Source: CAZVWW01 sp964631265
Lineage (GTDB): Bacteria; Thermotogota; Thermotogae; MWEM01
Reading direction: 5' to 3'
NCBI GenBank assembly: GCA_964631265.1
Contig: CAZVWW010000050.1
Coordinates: 1-15,161, forward strand
DNA: 15,161 bases
Positions 5,403-14,138 of this stretch are shown here, piece after piece (the stretch's first letter is position 1; every line of letters starts with the position of its first letter). The notes under the pieces are model-generated. The model saw only the letters and a list, made by a program, of their open reading frames with translations. It did no database searches and was not told where the DNA came from. The position numbers were made by a program, and so were the translations under genes.

Positions 5403-7073
5403 TTGAAATTAAACGACCTGAAATCTGAATACGATAAATGGCTTGAGCTCTCAAGCGGTTGGATGCGCGACGATCTGTTGAGCCTGAAGGCGTTATCCTC
5501 CAAGGCCTTTGAGGATGCCTTAATCGAGCGCTTCTCACAGGAGTCTGAGTTCGGAACCGGCGGACTGCGCAGTGTGATGAGAGCGGGAAAAAACGGTATC
5601 AATGATTTCTGGATTGTGAGGATAACGCAGGGGTTATCCAATTTTGTGTCAAGTACGGTCATCGCATATGATACCCGGCATCATTCCAGAGCGTTTGCAG
5701 AGATTGCGGCCAATAATCTCAGCCGTAACGGTGTCGATGTTTATCTGTTCGAAATGCCCGTACCAACACCGATGCTCTCTTATTCTGTCACGAAGCTCGC
5801 TTGTGATGCCGGCATTGTCATCACAGCCAGCCACAACCCGCCTGAATACAACGGGTTTAAGGTTTATGATGAAAACGGTGTTCAATACGTCCCGAAAAAG
5901 GTAGACCGTTTAAAGGGTTTTTTTGTTCAGTGTGATCTCCTGCCTGAAGACGATGATTATAAAAGGGGCGATCCGGAAAAGATCCATATGATTGGTAATG
6001 AGATCGTTGATGATTATTTCAAGGCGGTCCATGATGAACTGGATCCGCTGGATGACAGTGATCACGGAAAAGAAGAAATCAAAGTTCTGTACACACCCCT
6101 TCACGGAACGGGCGCTGAGTTTGTCCCTCCGATCCTGAGACATTACGGCCTGAAGACGCTCGTGGTTGAAGAACAGATGGTCCATGATCCGAATTTCAAA
6201 ACGTCCCCGGAACCGAACCCGGAATCCCGTGAGGCCTATCAGATGGCTCTCGAGAAGGCGGAGAATGAAAAGCCGGAGCTCATCATTGCCACAGATCCCG
6301 ATGCGGACCGCCTCGGCGTCCTCGCTTTGTACAACGGGACATACAAGAGAATTAACGGCAACGAACTGGGGATTCTCCTGCTTGATTACATCCTCAGAAA
6401 GACAAATATATCGGGAAAAAGCAGCGACAACGCCGTTTTAAAAACCATCGTCACAACGGACATGATCATTTCGATGTCCCAACGCTACAATTTTAAGGTC
6501 TATCAGACTTTGACGGGCTTCAAATACCTCGGTGAGAAGAATATTCAGTTGAAAAAGGAAGGCATCAACACACTTTTTTCCTTTGAGGAGAGTTACGGTT
6601 ATCTTTACGGAGATCATGCCAGGGATAAGGATGCCGTATCAACCGCCGGTCTCCTGGCGTTGATGATACAGGAACAGCAAACGGGTAAGAACCTCCTGGC
6701 AAGGATCGACCAGCTCCGCAAGGAGTTCGGCTATTACAGAGAAAACCTATTGACATACAAGTGCCACGGGAGTGACGGAAAACGAAAAATGGAGGCCTTT
6801 TTGAAGTATCTCAGAAAGACCAAGCCCCGAGAAATCTGGGGGGACGAGGTTAGTTTCAGGGATTACAGAAACGAGAGGGGAGAGCTCAAGGACAACGTGA
6901 TAGAATTTCTCTTCAAAGAGGGGGAGAAGGTGACTTTCCGGCCTTCCGGAACAGAGCCTAAAATAAAGGCCTATCTCTCAGCATTTTCCAATATACCGGA
7001 GATTTCCTCGAGCCGGCTGGACGATCTCGAAGAAAAGGTCAACGGATTATTCCACAAAAAACTAGGCGATTAG
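5403..7073 (+). CDS. pgcA: Alpha-D-phosphohexomutase (phosphoglucomutase/phosphomannomutase, PgcA-like)
   Basis: Interconverts hexose 1- and 6-phosphates (glucose and/or mannose) for glycolysis/gluconeogenesis and nucleotide-sugar synthesis in the cytoplasm. The 556-residue product has the four family loops: TASHNPP with the phosphorylated Ser (141-147), the Mg-binding DPDADR (298-303), the sugar-binding FEESYG (394-399) and the phosphate-binding RPSGTEPK (513-520). Length and the acidic stretch before the metal loop fit the long PgcA/PGM2-type branch better than the 450-residue ManB/GlmM branch. The frame is open from 5364, but the predicted mRNA starts near 5368. I chose TTG 5403 (AGGA 10 nt upstream). 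GTG 5394 is an alternative, and the ATG at 5392 is out of frame and followed at once by TGA. Substrate preference cannot be read from sequence. Confidence 0.9.
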   Translation: MKLNDLKSEYDKWLELSSGWMRDDLLSLKALSSKAFEDALIERFSQESEFGTGGLRSVMRAGKNGINDFWIVRITQGLSNFVSSTVIAYDTRHHSRAFAEIAANNLSRNGVDVYLFEMPVPTPMLSYSVTKLACDAGIVITASHNPPEYNGFKVYDENGVQYVPKKVDRLKGFFVQCDLLPEDDDYKRGDPEKIHMIGNEIVDDYFKAVHDELDPLDDSDHGKEEIKVLYTPLHGTGAEFVPPILRHYGLKTLVVEEQMVHDPNFKTSPEPNPESREAYQMALEKAENEKPELIIATDPDADRLGVLALYNGTYKRINGNELGILLLDYILRKTNISGKSSDNAVLKTIVTTDMIISMSQRYNFKVYQTLTGFKYLGEKNIQLKKEGINTLFSFEESYGYLYGDHARDKDAVSTAGLLALMIQEQQTGKNLLARIDQLRKEFGYYRENLLTYKCHGSDGKRKMEAFLKYLRKTKPREIWGDEVSFRDYRNERGELKDNVIEFLFKEGEKVTFRPSGTEPKIKAYLSAFSNIPEISSSRLDDLEEKVNGLFHKKLGD

Positions 7074-7087
7074 AAAAAAGGGGGGGC

Positions 7088-7103
7088 GGCTGAAACAACA
7101 GCC
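7088..7103 (+). promoter_or_regulatory. Small hairpin between a G-rich SD and the hpt start
   Basis: GGCTG (7088-7092) pairs with CAGCC (7099-7103) over a 6-nt A-rich loop. It lies between AAGGGGGGG (7078-7086) and the GTG start at 7110. The linear SD-start distance is 23 nt, too long for initiation. Folding the 16-nt hairpin would leave about 7 nt. No U-run follows, so it is not a terminator. Confidence 0.45.
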
Positions 7104-7109
7104 AAACAT

Positions 7110-7649
7110 GTGACTATCAGAAGAGAAGACGTTAAGGAGTTGTATTCCAAAGAGCAGATTCAGGAAAAGATAAAGGAGATGGGGCAACAGATTACAGAGC
7201 AGTATTCCGGTTCAAAGGCACCTTTGCACATGGTCTGTGTCTTAAAGGGTTCCGTTCATTTCTTTTCGGATCTCCTGCTCAGTATTGAAGCCGATGTCAA
7301 CTACTCTTTTATACAGGTTGCCAGCTACAAGGGGACGGCATCCTCGGGCCGGATCAATGTGAAATCATGGATAGACGAGCCGATACAGGATAAAAATGTG
7401 ATTGTGGTTGAGGATATATTGGATACCGGCAGGACGCTGAAATACATTTTGAATTATCTGTCAAGATATAAACCGGCCACATTGGAAGTGGCAACCCTTG
7501 TTGACAAATACGAGAAAGAACACTTTGGCATTACGCCGAAATATGTGGGCTTTGAGACAAAAGACCGATTTTTGCTGGGGTATGGTCTCGATTTTGATCA
7601 GAAGTTCAGAAATCTCCCCTTTATAGGGTATGTTGATGCCGGGGACTGA
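7110..7649 (+). CDS. hpt: Hypoxanthine (guanine) phosphoribosyltransferase
   Basis: Purine-salvage enzyme that joins hypoxanthine or guanine to PRPP to form IMP/GMP. It has 179 residues, the usual length. VLKGS (44-48) is the pyrophosphate-binding loop, SYKGT (72-76) the flexible loop, VVEDILDTGRTL (99-110) the PRPP motif with its acidic pair, and RFLLGYGLDFDQKFRNLPFIG-type sequence (about 153-173) is the C-terminal base-binding hood. Start GTG 7110 gives a family-like N-terminus (ELYSKEQIQEKI follows). The ATG two bases upstream is out of frame and runs straight into TGA. The gap to pgcA is 36 nt, and the unknown gene starts 9 nt after the stop. Confidence 0.93.
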   Translation: MTIRREDVKELYSKEQIQEKIKEMGQQITEQYSGSKAPLHMVCVLKGSVHFFSDLLLSIEADVNYSFIQVASYKGTASSGRINVKSWIDEPIQDKNVIVVEDILDTGRTLKYILNYLSRYKPATLEVATLVDKYEKEHFGITPKYVGFETKDRFLLGYGLDFDQKFRNLPFIGYVDAGD

Positions 7650-7658
7650 TTAAGGACC

Positions 7659-7943
7659 ATGAAGAGAAGGGCATCGTTCGCCACGGTCTATATCTGCCTT
7701 ATCTTTCTGCTTTTTTCCTCGTTTCTCGCAAACGGAGCGCTCAAGGCCTATCGTGATTATTCAGCTTTCAGTATACGTCAAATAGAAGAACTCAAAAGGC
7801 TTTCCGCCTACGAACTGAGAGCTCAGTTGATCGACATCATTCGAGCGGGAAAGGTCAAGCCGGAGGACATCGATCAGAAGATTGAGATAAATGGTATTAT
7901 AATCTACAGCGACAACGATGAATTATTGGTGAAAGGAGAATAA
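7659..7943 (+). CDS. Small membrane-anchored or secreted protein of unknown function
   Basis: I do not recognise this 94-residue protein. Residues 1-5 are basic (MKRRA) and about 8-27 are hydrophobic (ending LFSSFLANGAL), giving either an uncleaved N-terminal anchor or a signal peptide with a possible cut after NGA. The remaining 65 residues look soluble: a charged, probably helical stretch (RQIEELKRLSAYELRAQL) and then beta-like EINGIIIYSDNDELLVKGE. There are no Cys residues and no known motif. It starts 9 nt after hpt and ends 4 nt before the hslU start; its last codons (AAAGGAGAA) contain the SD of hslU. This tight coupling argues that it is a real gene. The domain would face outside the cytoplasm. 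Confidence 0.75.
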   Translation: MKRRASFATVYICLIFLLFSSFLANGALKAYRDYSAFSIRQIEELKRLSAYELRAQLIDIIRAGKVKPEDIDQKIEINGIIIYSDNDELLVKGE

Positions 7944-7947
7944 AACA

Positions 7948-9387
7948 GTGAATAAGGCTTTACCTGAAAATACAGATTTAACCCCGAAGCGGATCGTTAA
8001 ACTGCTTGACCGTTACATCGTCGGGCAGGACGAGGCGAAAAAATCCGTGGCCATTGCGCTCAGAAACAGGATCAGACGTCAGAAGCTTCCCGAGAGCATG
8101 CAGCAAGAGGTCCTGCCAAAAAACATTCTGATGATCGGACCGACCGGCGTGGGGAAGACCGAGATCGCAAGACGTCTTGCAAACCTCTCTGATTCGCCCT
8201 TTGTGAAAGTTGAGGCCACACGGTTCACGGAGGTGGGTTATGTTGGACGCTCCGTTGAAACCATGATCCGTGAATTGGTCGGGGCTGCCATCAATACCTT
8301 GAAATCAAAAGAGATGAAACGGGTTAAAAGCATTGCGGAAAAAGAGGTTGAAAATCGTATTGCCGAGGCTATTCTGCATCCCAAAAAGAACAGGGGGCAA
8401 CAACAGCAACAAAACCTGGGGAATATCTTTGGTCAGATGTTCCAGGGCAATCAGGCCAGGCAACAGCAGCAGCAACCACCCCCTCCCTCATCGGGCGAGA
8501 AACCCAAATGGACCAAAAAAGAGATCATTGAGAAATTGCGAAAGGGAGAGATGGAAGACCGGTTTATCAACATTGAACTTGAAGAGTCCAACAGCAATCA
8601 GATCGGGATGGTCGGCGGTGATATGGGTGATTTTGGTATCGATATGCAGGGCATGTTCGGGAATCTCATGCCCAAGAAGAAAAAAGTGAAGCGGATGACC
8701 GTGGAGCAGGCGCGCAAAGTCCTCCTCCCTGTCGAATCCGAGCGGCTCATCGATATGGACAAGATAACAGAAGAAGGAAAGCAGCTCGCCGAAAACAAAG
8801 GGATTGTATTCGTTGACGAGATAGACAAGGTGGCTGCCGGGGGCTCTTCTTCGAAATCCGGGCCGGACGTTTCAAGGGGCGGAGTCCAGAGGGATCTCCT
8901 TCCAATCGTCGAAGGGACCACTGTCATGACAAAACAGGGCATGGTCAAGACCGATTACATATTGTTCATTGCGGCCGGCGCTTTTCATATCTCCAAGCCC
9001 TCCGATCTCATGCCTGAACTGCAGGGCCGATTTCCATTGAGAGTCGAGTTGGATCCCCTGGACGAAAAGGACTTTAAGCGGATTCTGATCGAACCGCGGA
9101 ACTCGCTGACAAAACAATATCAGGCCCTCCTTGGAACAGACGGTGTTGAGATAACCTTTACCGACGATGGTCTTGAGGAGATTGCCAATGTCTCTTTCAA
9201 GCTGAACGATCAACTGGAGAACATCGGTGCCAGACGGCTTTATACGGTCGTTGAGCGGATTCTTCAGGATATCTCCTATGAGGCACCTGACACGGAAGAA
9301 ACCACCATAACCGTCGACAGGGCATTTGTCAACCAGCACATGTCAGGAATCGTGGAAGACAGAGACCTGTCGTCTTACATCCTTTAA
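7948..9387 (+). CDS. hslU: HslU (ClpY), AAA+ ATPase of the HslUV protease
   Basis: Hexameric unfoldase that feeds substrates into the HslV peptidase in the cytoplasm. Its 479 residues contain Walker A GPTGVGKT (64-71), the pore loop GYVG (97-100), Walker B IVFVDEID (286-293), the arginine finger in ELQGRFP (Arg 361), sensor 2 GARR (427-430) and a C-terminal DLSSYIL, the kind of tail that inserts into HslV. The family is usually about 440-460. The extra length lies in the intermediate domain, which holds two Gln5 runs (151-155, 172-176), a Pro4 run and a Met/Gly-rich stretch (219-241). The GTG start has AAAGGAG about 10 nt upstream, inside the preceding gene. No hslV is present in the window, although hslV-hslU pairs are the common arrangement. 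Confidence 0.95.
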   Translation: MNKALPENTDLTPKRIVKLLDRYIVGQDEAKKSVAIALRNRIRRQKLPESMQQEVLPKNILMIGPTGVGKTEIARRLANLSDSPFVKVEATRFTEVGYVGRSVETMIRELVGAAINTLKSKEMKRVKSIAEKEVENRIAEAILHPKKNRGQQQQQNLGNIFGQMFQGNQARQQQQQPPPPSSGEKPKWTKKEIIEKLRKGEMEDRFINIELEESNSNQIGMVGGDMGDFGIDMQGMFGNLMPKKKKVKRMTVEQARKVLLPVESERLIDMDKITEEGKQLAENKGIVFVDEIDKVAAGGSSSKSGPDVSRGGVQRDLLPIVEGTTVMTKQGMVKTDYILFIAAGAFHISKPSDLMPELQGRFPLRVELDPLDEKDFKRILIEPRNSLTKQYQALLGTDGVEITFTDDGLEEIANVSFKLNDQLENIGARRLYTVVERILQDISYEAPDTEETTITVDRAFVNQHMSGIVEDRDLSSYIL

Positions 9388-9402
9388 AACCGGGGGAAGA
9401 CT

Positions 9403-10470
9403 TTGATCAAGACAGAGAGGATATTGATATCATCACTGTTAAGCTGCCGTTTCGAATCCCTTTGCAGTGTCTATGAGAATTATGAAAACTACGAGGATTT
9501 GAAACAAGATGAGAATAGAATCCCCTTTAAACTGGATAAGACAGTGGATGTGCCGAAAACACGTGAGAGAATTGCAGCACTCGGGCAGAGACAGGATTTA
9601 AAGATCATCGAATTCGGGGATGACGACTATCCAAAGCTCCTGACCGAGATCCCCGATCCCCCGCCTTTTTTATTTATGAAGGGGGACCGCCGGGTGCTTG
9701 CCAATGAGGTCTTTAAGCTGGCCTTTGTCGGCTCGAGAAAACACACCGGATACGGCAAGCTCGCAATCGGCATGCTTGTCCCCGACCTTGTGGAGATGGG
9801 GGTGTGTATTGTCAGCGGGCTGGCCTATGGTATAGACGGTCTGTCCCATAAAAAGGTGCTCGAAGAGGGCGGTAAGACCATCGGCGTTCTCGGATGCGGC
9901 GTGGACCGGATTTATCCCGCCGGACACCGAAAGCTCTATGAACAGGTCAAGTCCAACGGCTGTATCATCAGCGAATATTTACCCTGGGAACGGGCGAGGA
10001 GTTATTATTTTCCCAGGAGGAACCGGATCATCTCCGGCCTTTCAAAAGGCGTTGTAGTTGTTGAAGCTGCGAAGAAAAGCGGTTCGCTGATTACAGCGAG
10101 GCTGGCGCTCGAACAGAACCGGGATGTCTTTGCCGTTCCCGGTCAGATCAATTCGGTTACATCGAGAGGCACCAACGATCTGATCAAGAACGGGGCAAAA
10201 CCCGCTACGAACCCGGATGATATCCTGGAGGAGTACAGCGGGTTTCTCAAACATATCGCCGACATGAAAAAGGGCCGCAAAGACCCCGCTCAGGACCTTG
10301 CCCCCGACGAGGAGAAGGTCTTTCAACAGGTTTCGGAGGGAACAGATGATTTCGATGAACTGGTGTCAAGCACTAAGATTGCACCGGCTGATCTGAATTA
10401 TATATTGACGATGCTAACCCTGAAGGGGTTGATTGAAAACAATGGAACAAAGTATCAGAGAAGGGCGTAA
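9403..10470 (+). CDS. dprA: DNA-processing protein DprA (Smf)
   Basis: Binds incoming single-stranded DNA during natural transformation and loads RecA. The 355-residue product has a divergent N-terminal region (1-75), a Rossmann-type DprA core with FVGSR (108-112), SGLAYGID (138-145), FPRRNRIISGLS (203-214), EAAKKSGSLITA (221-232) and AVPG (244-247), and a C-terminal winged-helix (DML1-like) domain at about 305-355. TTG 9403 is the only sensible start, with GGGGGAAGA just upstream and a 15-nt gap from hslU. The OMP gene follows after 3 nt. DprA alone does not prove competence; no other competence gene is in the window. Confidence 0.93.
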   Translation: MIKTERILISSLLSCRFESLCSVYENYENYEDLKQDENRIPFKLDKTVDVPKTRERIAALGQRQDLKIIEFGDDDYPKLLTEIPDPPPFLFMKGDRRVLANEVFKLAFVGSRKHTGYGKLAIGMLVPDLVEMGVCIVSGLAYGIDGLSHKKVLEEGGKTIGVLGCGVDRIYPAGHRKLYEQVKSNGCIISEYLPWERARSYYFPRRNRIISGLSKGVVVVEAAKKSGSLITARLALEQNRDVFAVPGQINSVTSRGTNDLIKNGAKPATNPDDILEEYSGFLKHIADMKKGRKDPAQDLAPDEEKVFQQVSEGTDDFDELVSSTKIAPADLNYILTMLTLKGLIENNGTKYQRRA

Positions 10471-10473
10471 AGA

Positions 10474-11130
10474 ATGAAAAAGAGTCTGCTTTTTGCGTTG
10501 ATGATCCTGTTGGGCATCACGGGATATGCCATGATGTTTGAGATCGGAGGCGGTTATCGCTTTGCCCCGGGGAACACCGATCATCACGGTTTCAATCTGG
10601 ATACCGGGATCTTCAACGATTTCAACGATATCATCGAGCTCGACGTGACTTATCATCCGGAGTTTGACTATGAGGCCACCAGCACCGGGGCGAGCTCGCC
10701 AACTAATTACTGGAATTTCGATTTTGATGCCATGATACCCCTGCTCGGCAGGCAGGAGGATATCCGGGGCTACCGGTTCGGCTTGTTTGCGACGTTTGAG
10801 TTCGGTAACTTCTATTCCGATTACAAATACAATTCCGGAACGGCCCAGTCCAACGCCGAGGCCTGGGGTGAGAGCGATTACTGGTTTGGTTCCGGGGTTT
10901 ACGGCCAGTACTTTCTTGATCCCTGGATGTTCGAGCTCTCACTGGGCTTTCCCATCATCAACAGTTACGACGAGCAGGAACCGCTTGATCAGTTACTGGG
11001 AAGCTTTGAGTTCAAGGGACGATATTTTGTCAAGAGTGATATCCACGATTTCAAGGATCATCTGGTGCTTGAATTTCAGGTCTCGACGAGGAAAATTGGC
11101 CTCTCTGTGGTCCTGCTTGAACCATTTTAA
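10474..11130 (+). CDS. Putative small outer-membrane beta-barrel protein
   Basis: A 218-residue protein with a signal peptide (about 1-19, MKKSLLFAL core, small residues GYA before a probable cut) and no lipobox Cys. The mature part is rich in Gly, aromatic residues and Asp, with alternating-pattern strands such as RFGLFATFEFGNFYSDY, YWFGSGVYGQYF and WMFELSLGF, and ends in Phe, as outer-membrane barrels often do for BAM recognition. About eight strands would fit the size. I do not recognise the family. Its start lies 3 nt after dprA, with AAGGGCG 6-7 nt upstream. It is evidence for a diderm cell. A periplasmic beta-rich protein is the alternative. Confidence 0.7.
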   Translation: MKKSLLFALMILLGITGYAMMFEIGGGYRFAPGNTDHHGFNLDTGIFNDFNDIIELDVTYHPEFDYEATSTGASSPTNYWNFDFDAMIPLLGRQEDIRGYRFGLFATFEFGNFYSDYKYNSGTAQSNAEAWGESDYWFGSGVYGQYFLDPWMFELSLGFPIINSYDEQEPLDQLLGSFEFKGRYFVKSDIHDFKDHLVLEFQVSTRKIGLSVVLLEPF

Positions 11131-11143
11131 GGGATCTGATAAT

Positions 11144-11860
11144 TTGAAGCTGGAAAGATTTTTACAAAAGGCCGGCATCGCCTCAAGGAGAAAGGCATCG
11201 GGATTGATTGAAGCGGGAACGGTCACGGTGAACGGCGAGGTCTGTCAAGCATTCTGGAAACAGGTGGACCCTGAAACGGACCGCGTTGAATATAAGGGTG
11301 AGAGGGTCCTGCTGGAGAAGAAGGTCTATTACAAACTCAACAAACCGCAGGGGTACATCTGTGCACTGGAGGACCCTTTCGGAACGCCCACGATAGTCGA
11401 TTATCTGACCCGGGTGCACGCCATCGACAAACGGGTTCATCCCGTTGGAAGACTCGACAAGGATACCGAAGGTCTGCTGCTTCTGACAAACGACGGTGAT
11501 TTCACCTACCGGATACTCCATCCGAAGATGAAGATCGAGAAGGAATACCTGGCAAAGGTCAAGGGCAGACCGGATGAATCCGTTGTTGAGCAGTTCAAAC
11601 AGGGTATTCAGCTGAGAAATTTCAAAACCGCTCCGGCCGTTTTGAAAATTGAAGATCAAACGGGCCAAAACACATGGGTCCGTATCATCATCAAGGAAGG
11701 TAAAAAACGTCAGGTCAAGCGAATGTGTTCTTTCCTGGGCCATAAGGTCCTGTATCTGAAACGGTTACGGGTGGATTCTTTCACACTTGACGGCGTGGAG
11801 AACGTCGGGGATTTGCAGAAAATACCGAAAGAAGAGATTGACAGCTTCATGAAAGAATGA
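11144..11860 (+). CDS. rluB: RsuA/RluB-family rRNA pseudouridine synthase
   Basis: Isomerises a uridine in rRNA, probably in 23S if it is the RluB type. It has 238 residues. The N-terminal S4 RNA-binding domain (1-48) contains the LQKAGIASRRKA motif. The catalytic domain follows, with GRLDKDTEGLLLLTNDG (102-118, catalytic Asp 105), KEYLAKV (133-139) and EGKKRQVKRM (185-194). The reading frame is open far upstream but that part overlaps the OMP gene in another frame. TTG 11144 has AAGGGA 9 nt upstream and starts exactly where the S4 domain should. Its TGA overlaps the ATG of the TPR gene (ATGA). RluB, RluF and RsuA are hard to tell apart from motifs alone, so the symbol is provisional. Confidence 0.88.
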   Translation: MKLERFLQKAGIASRRKASGLIEAGTVTVNGEVCQAFWKQVDPETDRVEYKGERVLLEKKVYYKLNKPQGYICALEDPFGTPTIVDYLTRVHAIDKRVHPVGRLDKDTEGLLLLTNDGDFTYRILHPKMKIEKEYLAKVKGRPDESVVEQFKQGIQLRNFKTAPAVLKIEDQTGQNTWVRIIIKEGKKRQVKRMCSFLGHKVLYLKRLRVDSFTLDGVENVGDLQKIPKEEIDSFMKE

Positions 11861-14124
11861 TTATACTTAACGGGGTGATGAGATTGCTCTCAAAAAAAGG
11901 AATACGAATGACCACCGTCCTATTGATTGTTATGTTCACAAGCCTTTTTTCATCTTCTCTGATGGAATTAAAGGCCATACAGGAACAGATAGAATACGCC
12001 AACCGGTTGAACGATGAATCGCTTCTCGATTCCAGTATTAAGGAGATACAGAAGATCATGCTGAACTCACCCGGGGATGTGGATTTTGAAAGCCGGGCTT
12101 ACGTCGTCCTTGGAGATGCCTATCATTACAAGGGCAATTTCCTGAAGGCGGCGGAAAACTATGAAAAGGCGATGAATATCCTGCCCGATGCCAATCCGCA
12201 GTATGCTTATGCGCTCTATTCAAGGATATACAGTTATTACTACCTTTTCCTGGAATCCAATACTTCTGCGGCCGGCAGCTACTATCAGACGGCTCTGCGT
12301 CTTTTGGACGAACTGGATGATTACGAAGCGTACAACCAGGACGCGATCCTGCTCCGTGGCATGTTCCTCAAACAAAACGGGGATCTGATGCAGGCCCTCT
12401 CTTACTTTGACAGAATCAGCCGCGATGACCTTAAAGGCCTTGCCCTCTATTATAAGGGGCTTGTGCTTTACGAGCAGGGCAACTATCCCTCGGCGATTAT
12501 CGCCTTTCAGAATGCCGAACGCCAGGGTCAGAACGATGATCTAATCGCCGCAAGCATCTACCAGGTGATCAATTCGATGCTGAACCTCAAGGATTACCGG
12601 AAGGCGCTGCAGTACTCGAGAGAGTTGATCAGGGACTTCGGCGATTCGAAATATAAGAACGAGATCTTTACCCAGCACGTTGAACTGCTCTACAGAACCG
12701 GTGATTATGACAATGCAAAGGGCTATGTTCGCGATATTCTGATGAACACCGACAACCTGCGCGACAGGATGCAGGCCTATAACATCCTCGGCTGGCTGGC
12801 GTACAATTCCGGCCAGATTGGAGAGGCCTTTGACAACTGGCGCCAGGCAGTTGAAACCGGGCATTCACAGTATCCTTCCCGGACATTCGAGATTGCCAAG
12901 AGTGCCATTAACGCCCTGCGTGAAACCGGAGATTCGGCCAAGATGCTCTCTTTTCTGAATGACCTTAAATCCCGATTCCCGGACAAGGCATCCGAGCTCA
13001 ATCTGGAGACGGCCAAGGTTTATATGAGCTTGAACCGTTTTTCTGAAGCAGAGGCGCTTTTAAAGAAGGTGCAGGCCTCGGGGCTGTTCTTCCAGGAGGT
13101 CAACTATCAACTGGCCGTCCTATACAAAGAGATGGGAGACAGCAATGCCTCTCTTGACTATATCGACCGGGTCATCAACTCGGGTGACAGAGAATACGTT
13201 TACAGAGGCTATCTGTTTAAGGGGGATCTCTTCTACAGAAATGCCGAATACGAGAGGGCGAAAACAGCCTATGAAAATGCGCTGGAGAACGCAACACAGC
13301 CCGAACGTCTTCAGTGTATATTCAATCTCGGGATGGTTGCACTCGAGCAGCAGGATTATGCAAATGCCTATGAACGGTTCGGTGAGTTGAAAAGACTGAG
13401 TGATGAGAATCTGGAGATTGCTCTGAACGGTGCGTTGTATCTGGCGGAAGTCTACAGGGAGCAGGGCAACAACTCAGCTGCTTTGAACGAATATGAATGG
13501 ATCATTGATAACGACACAACGGGGAGCTATATCCCGACCGCACTCATGAAGAAATTTGAACTCCTGCTGAAAACGGGAAATACCGATTCCGTTATTAATC
13601 AGCTTGACAATGAGTTGAACCGGACAAGTGACCTCGAATTGAAGAATGAACTTCGCTATCTAAAGGCGGAGGCCTATATGAACAAGGGCGATCTCCTTTC
13701 CGCCTATAACACGGCGATAGAGACCAATGTGGACAGATTGTCCCCCTCCTCGCGCGGCGGTGTCCTTTATATCAAAGGCAAATACTTTATGAGCCAGGGC
13801 AACGAGAGCAATATGGAGAGGAACTTTACAGAACTCATGGAGAACTACCCCAATTCACCAAAAACCCCGTGGGCCATGCAGGATTATGCGTTGTACTATT
13901 ACAACAACCAGGATTACAACCAATCGAAGAATCTCTTTTTTAAACTCTTTACAACTTATCCGGATTTTTCAAAGGCGGACACAGCCTATTTCTATATCGG
14001 GTTGTGCTATGAGAAGATGGGAGAAAACGGTAAGGCAAAAAGTGTTTTCGAGGACTTCATCGAAAAATATCCCAATTCTTCAAAGTTAGGAGAGGCCCGT
14101 CAACAACTCAATTGGCTTGACTGA
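11857..14124 (+). CDS. Large secreted tetratricopeptide-repeat protein
   Basis: Up to 755 residues. A basic N-terminus (RLLSKKGIR) and a hydrophobic stretch (about 18-35) make a signal peptide or membrane anchor. The rest is nearly all alpha-helical TPR units, e.g. LGDAYHYKGNFLKAAENYEKA (starting near 85), ALYYKGLVLYEQGNYPSAI (about 196-214) and, at the C-terminus, IGLCYEKMGENGKAKSVFEDF (about 706-730), which resembles BamD/YbgF-type repeats. I estimate at least twelve repeats. It is probably a periplasmic or membrane-attached scaffold; the partner is unknown. ATG 11857 overlaps the rluB stop. ATG 11878 keeps the basic n-region. ATG 11908 has the best SD (AAAGGA, 6 nt) but would lose the positive charges, so the start is uncertain. 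The stop codon is followed closely by ispE. Confidence 0.88.
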   Translation: MIILNGVMRLLSKKGIRMTTVLLIVMFTSLFSSSLMELKAIQEQIEYANRLNDESLLDSSIKEIQKIMLNSPGDVDFESRAYVVLGDAYHYKGNFLKAAENYEKAMNILPDANPQYAYALYSRIYSYYYLFLESNTSAAGSYYQTALRLLDELDDYEAYNQDAILLRGMFLKQNGDLMQALSYFDRISRDDLKGLALYYKGLVLYEQGNYPSAIIAFQNAERQGQNDDLIAASIYQVINSMLNLKDYRKALQYSRELIRDFGDSKYKNEIFTQHVELLYRTGDYDNAKGYVRDILMNTDNLRDRMQAYNILGWLAYNSGQIGEAFDNWRQAVETGHSQYPSRTFEIAKSAINALRETGDSAKMLSFLNDLKSRFPDKASELNLETAKVYMSLNRFSEAEALLKKVQASGLFFQEVNYQLAVLYKEMGDSNASLDYIDRVINSGDREYVYRGYLFKGDLFYRNAEYERAKTAYENALENATQPERLQCIFNLGMVALEQQDYANAYERFGELKRLSDENLEIALNGALYLAEVYREQGNNSAALNEYEWIIDNDTTGSYIPTALMKKFELLLKTGNTDSVINQLDNELNRTSDLELKNELRYLKAEAYMNKGDLLSAYNTAIETNVDRLSPSSRGGVLYIKGKYFMSQGNESNMERNFTELMENYPNSPKTPWAMQDYALYYYNNQDYNQSKNLFFKLFTTYPDFSKADTAYFYIGLCYEKMGENGKAKSVFEDFIEKYPNSSKLGEARQQLNWLD

Positions 14125-14138
14125 TGGAGGAAAATTCC

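Noticed and set aside
10787..11143. Upstream extension of the rluB frame
   Set aside because: It overlaps the OMP gene in another frame. The S4 domain begins right at TTG 11144.
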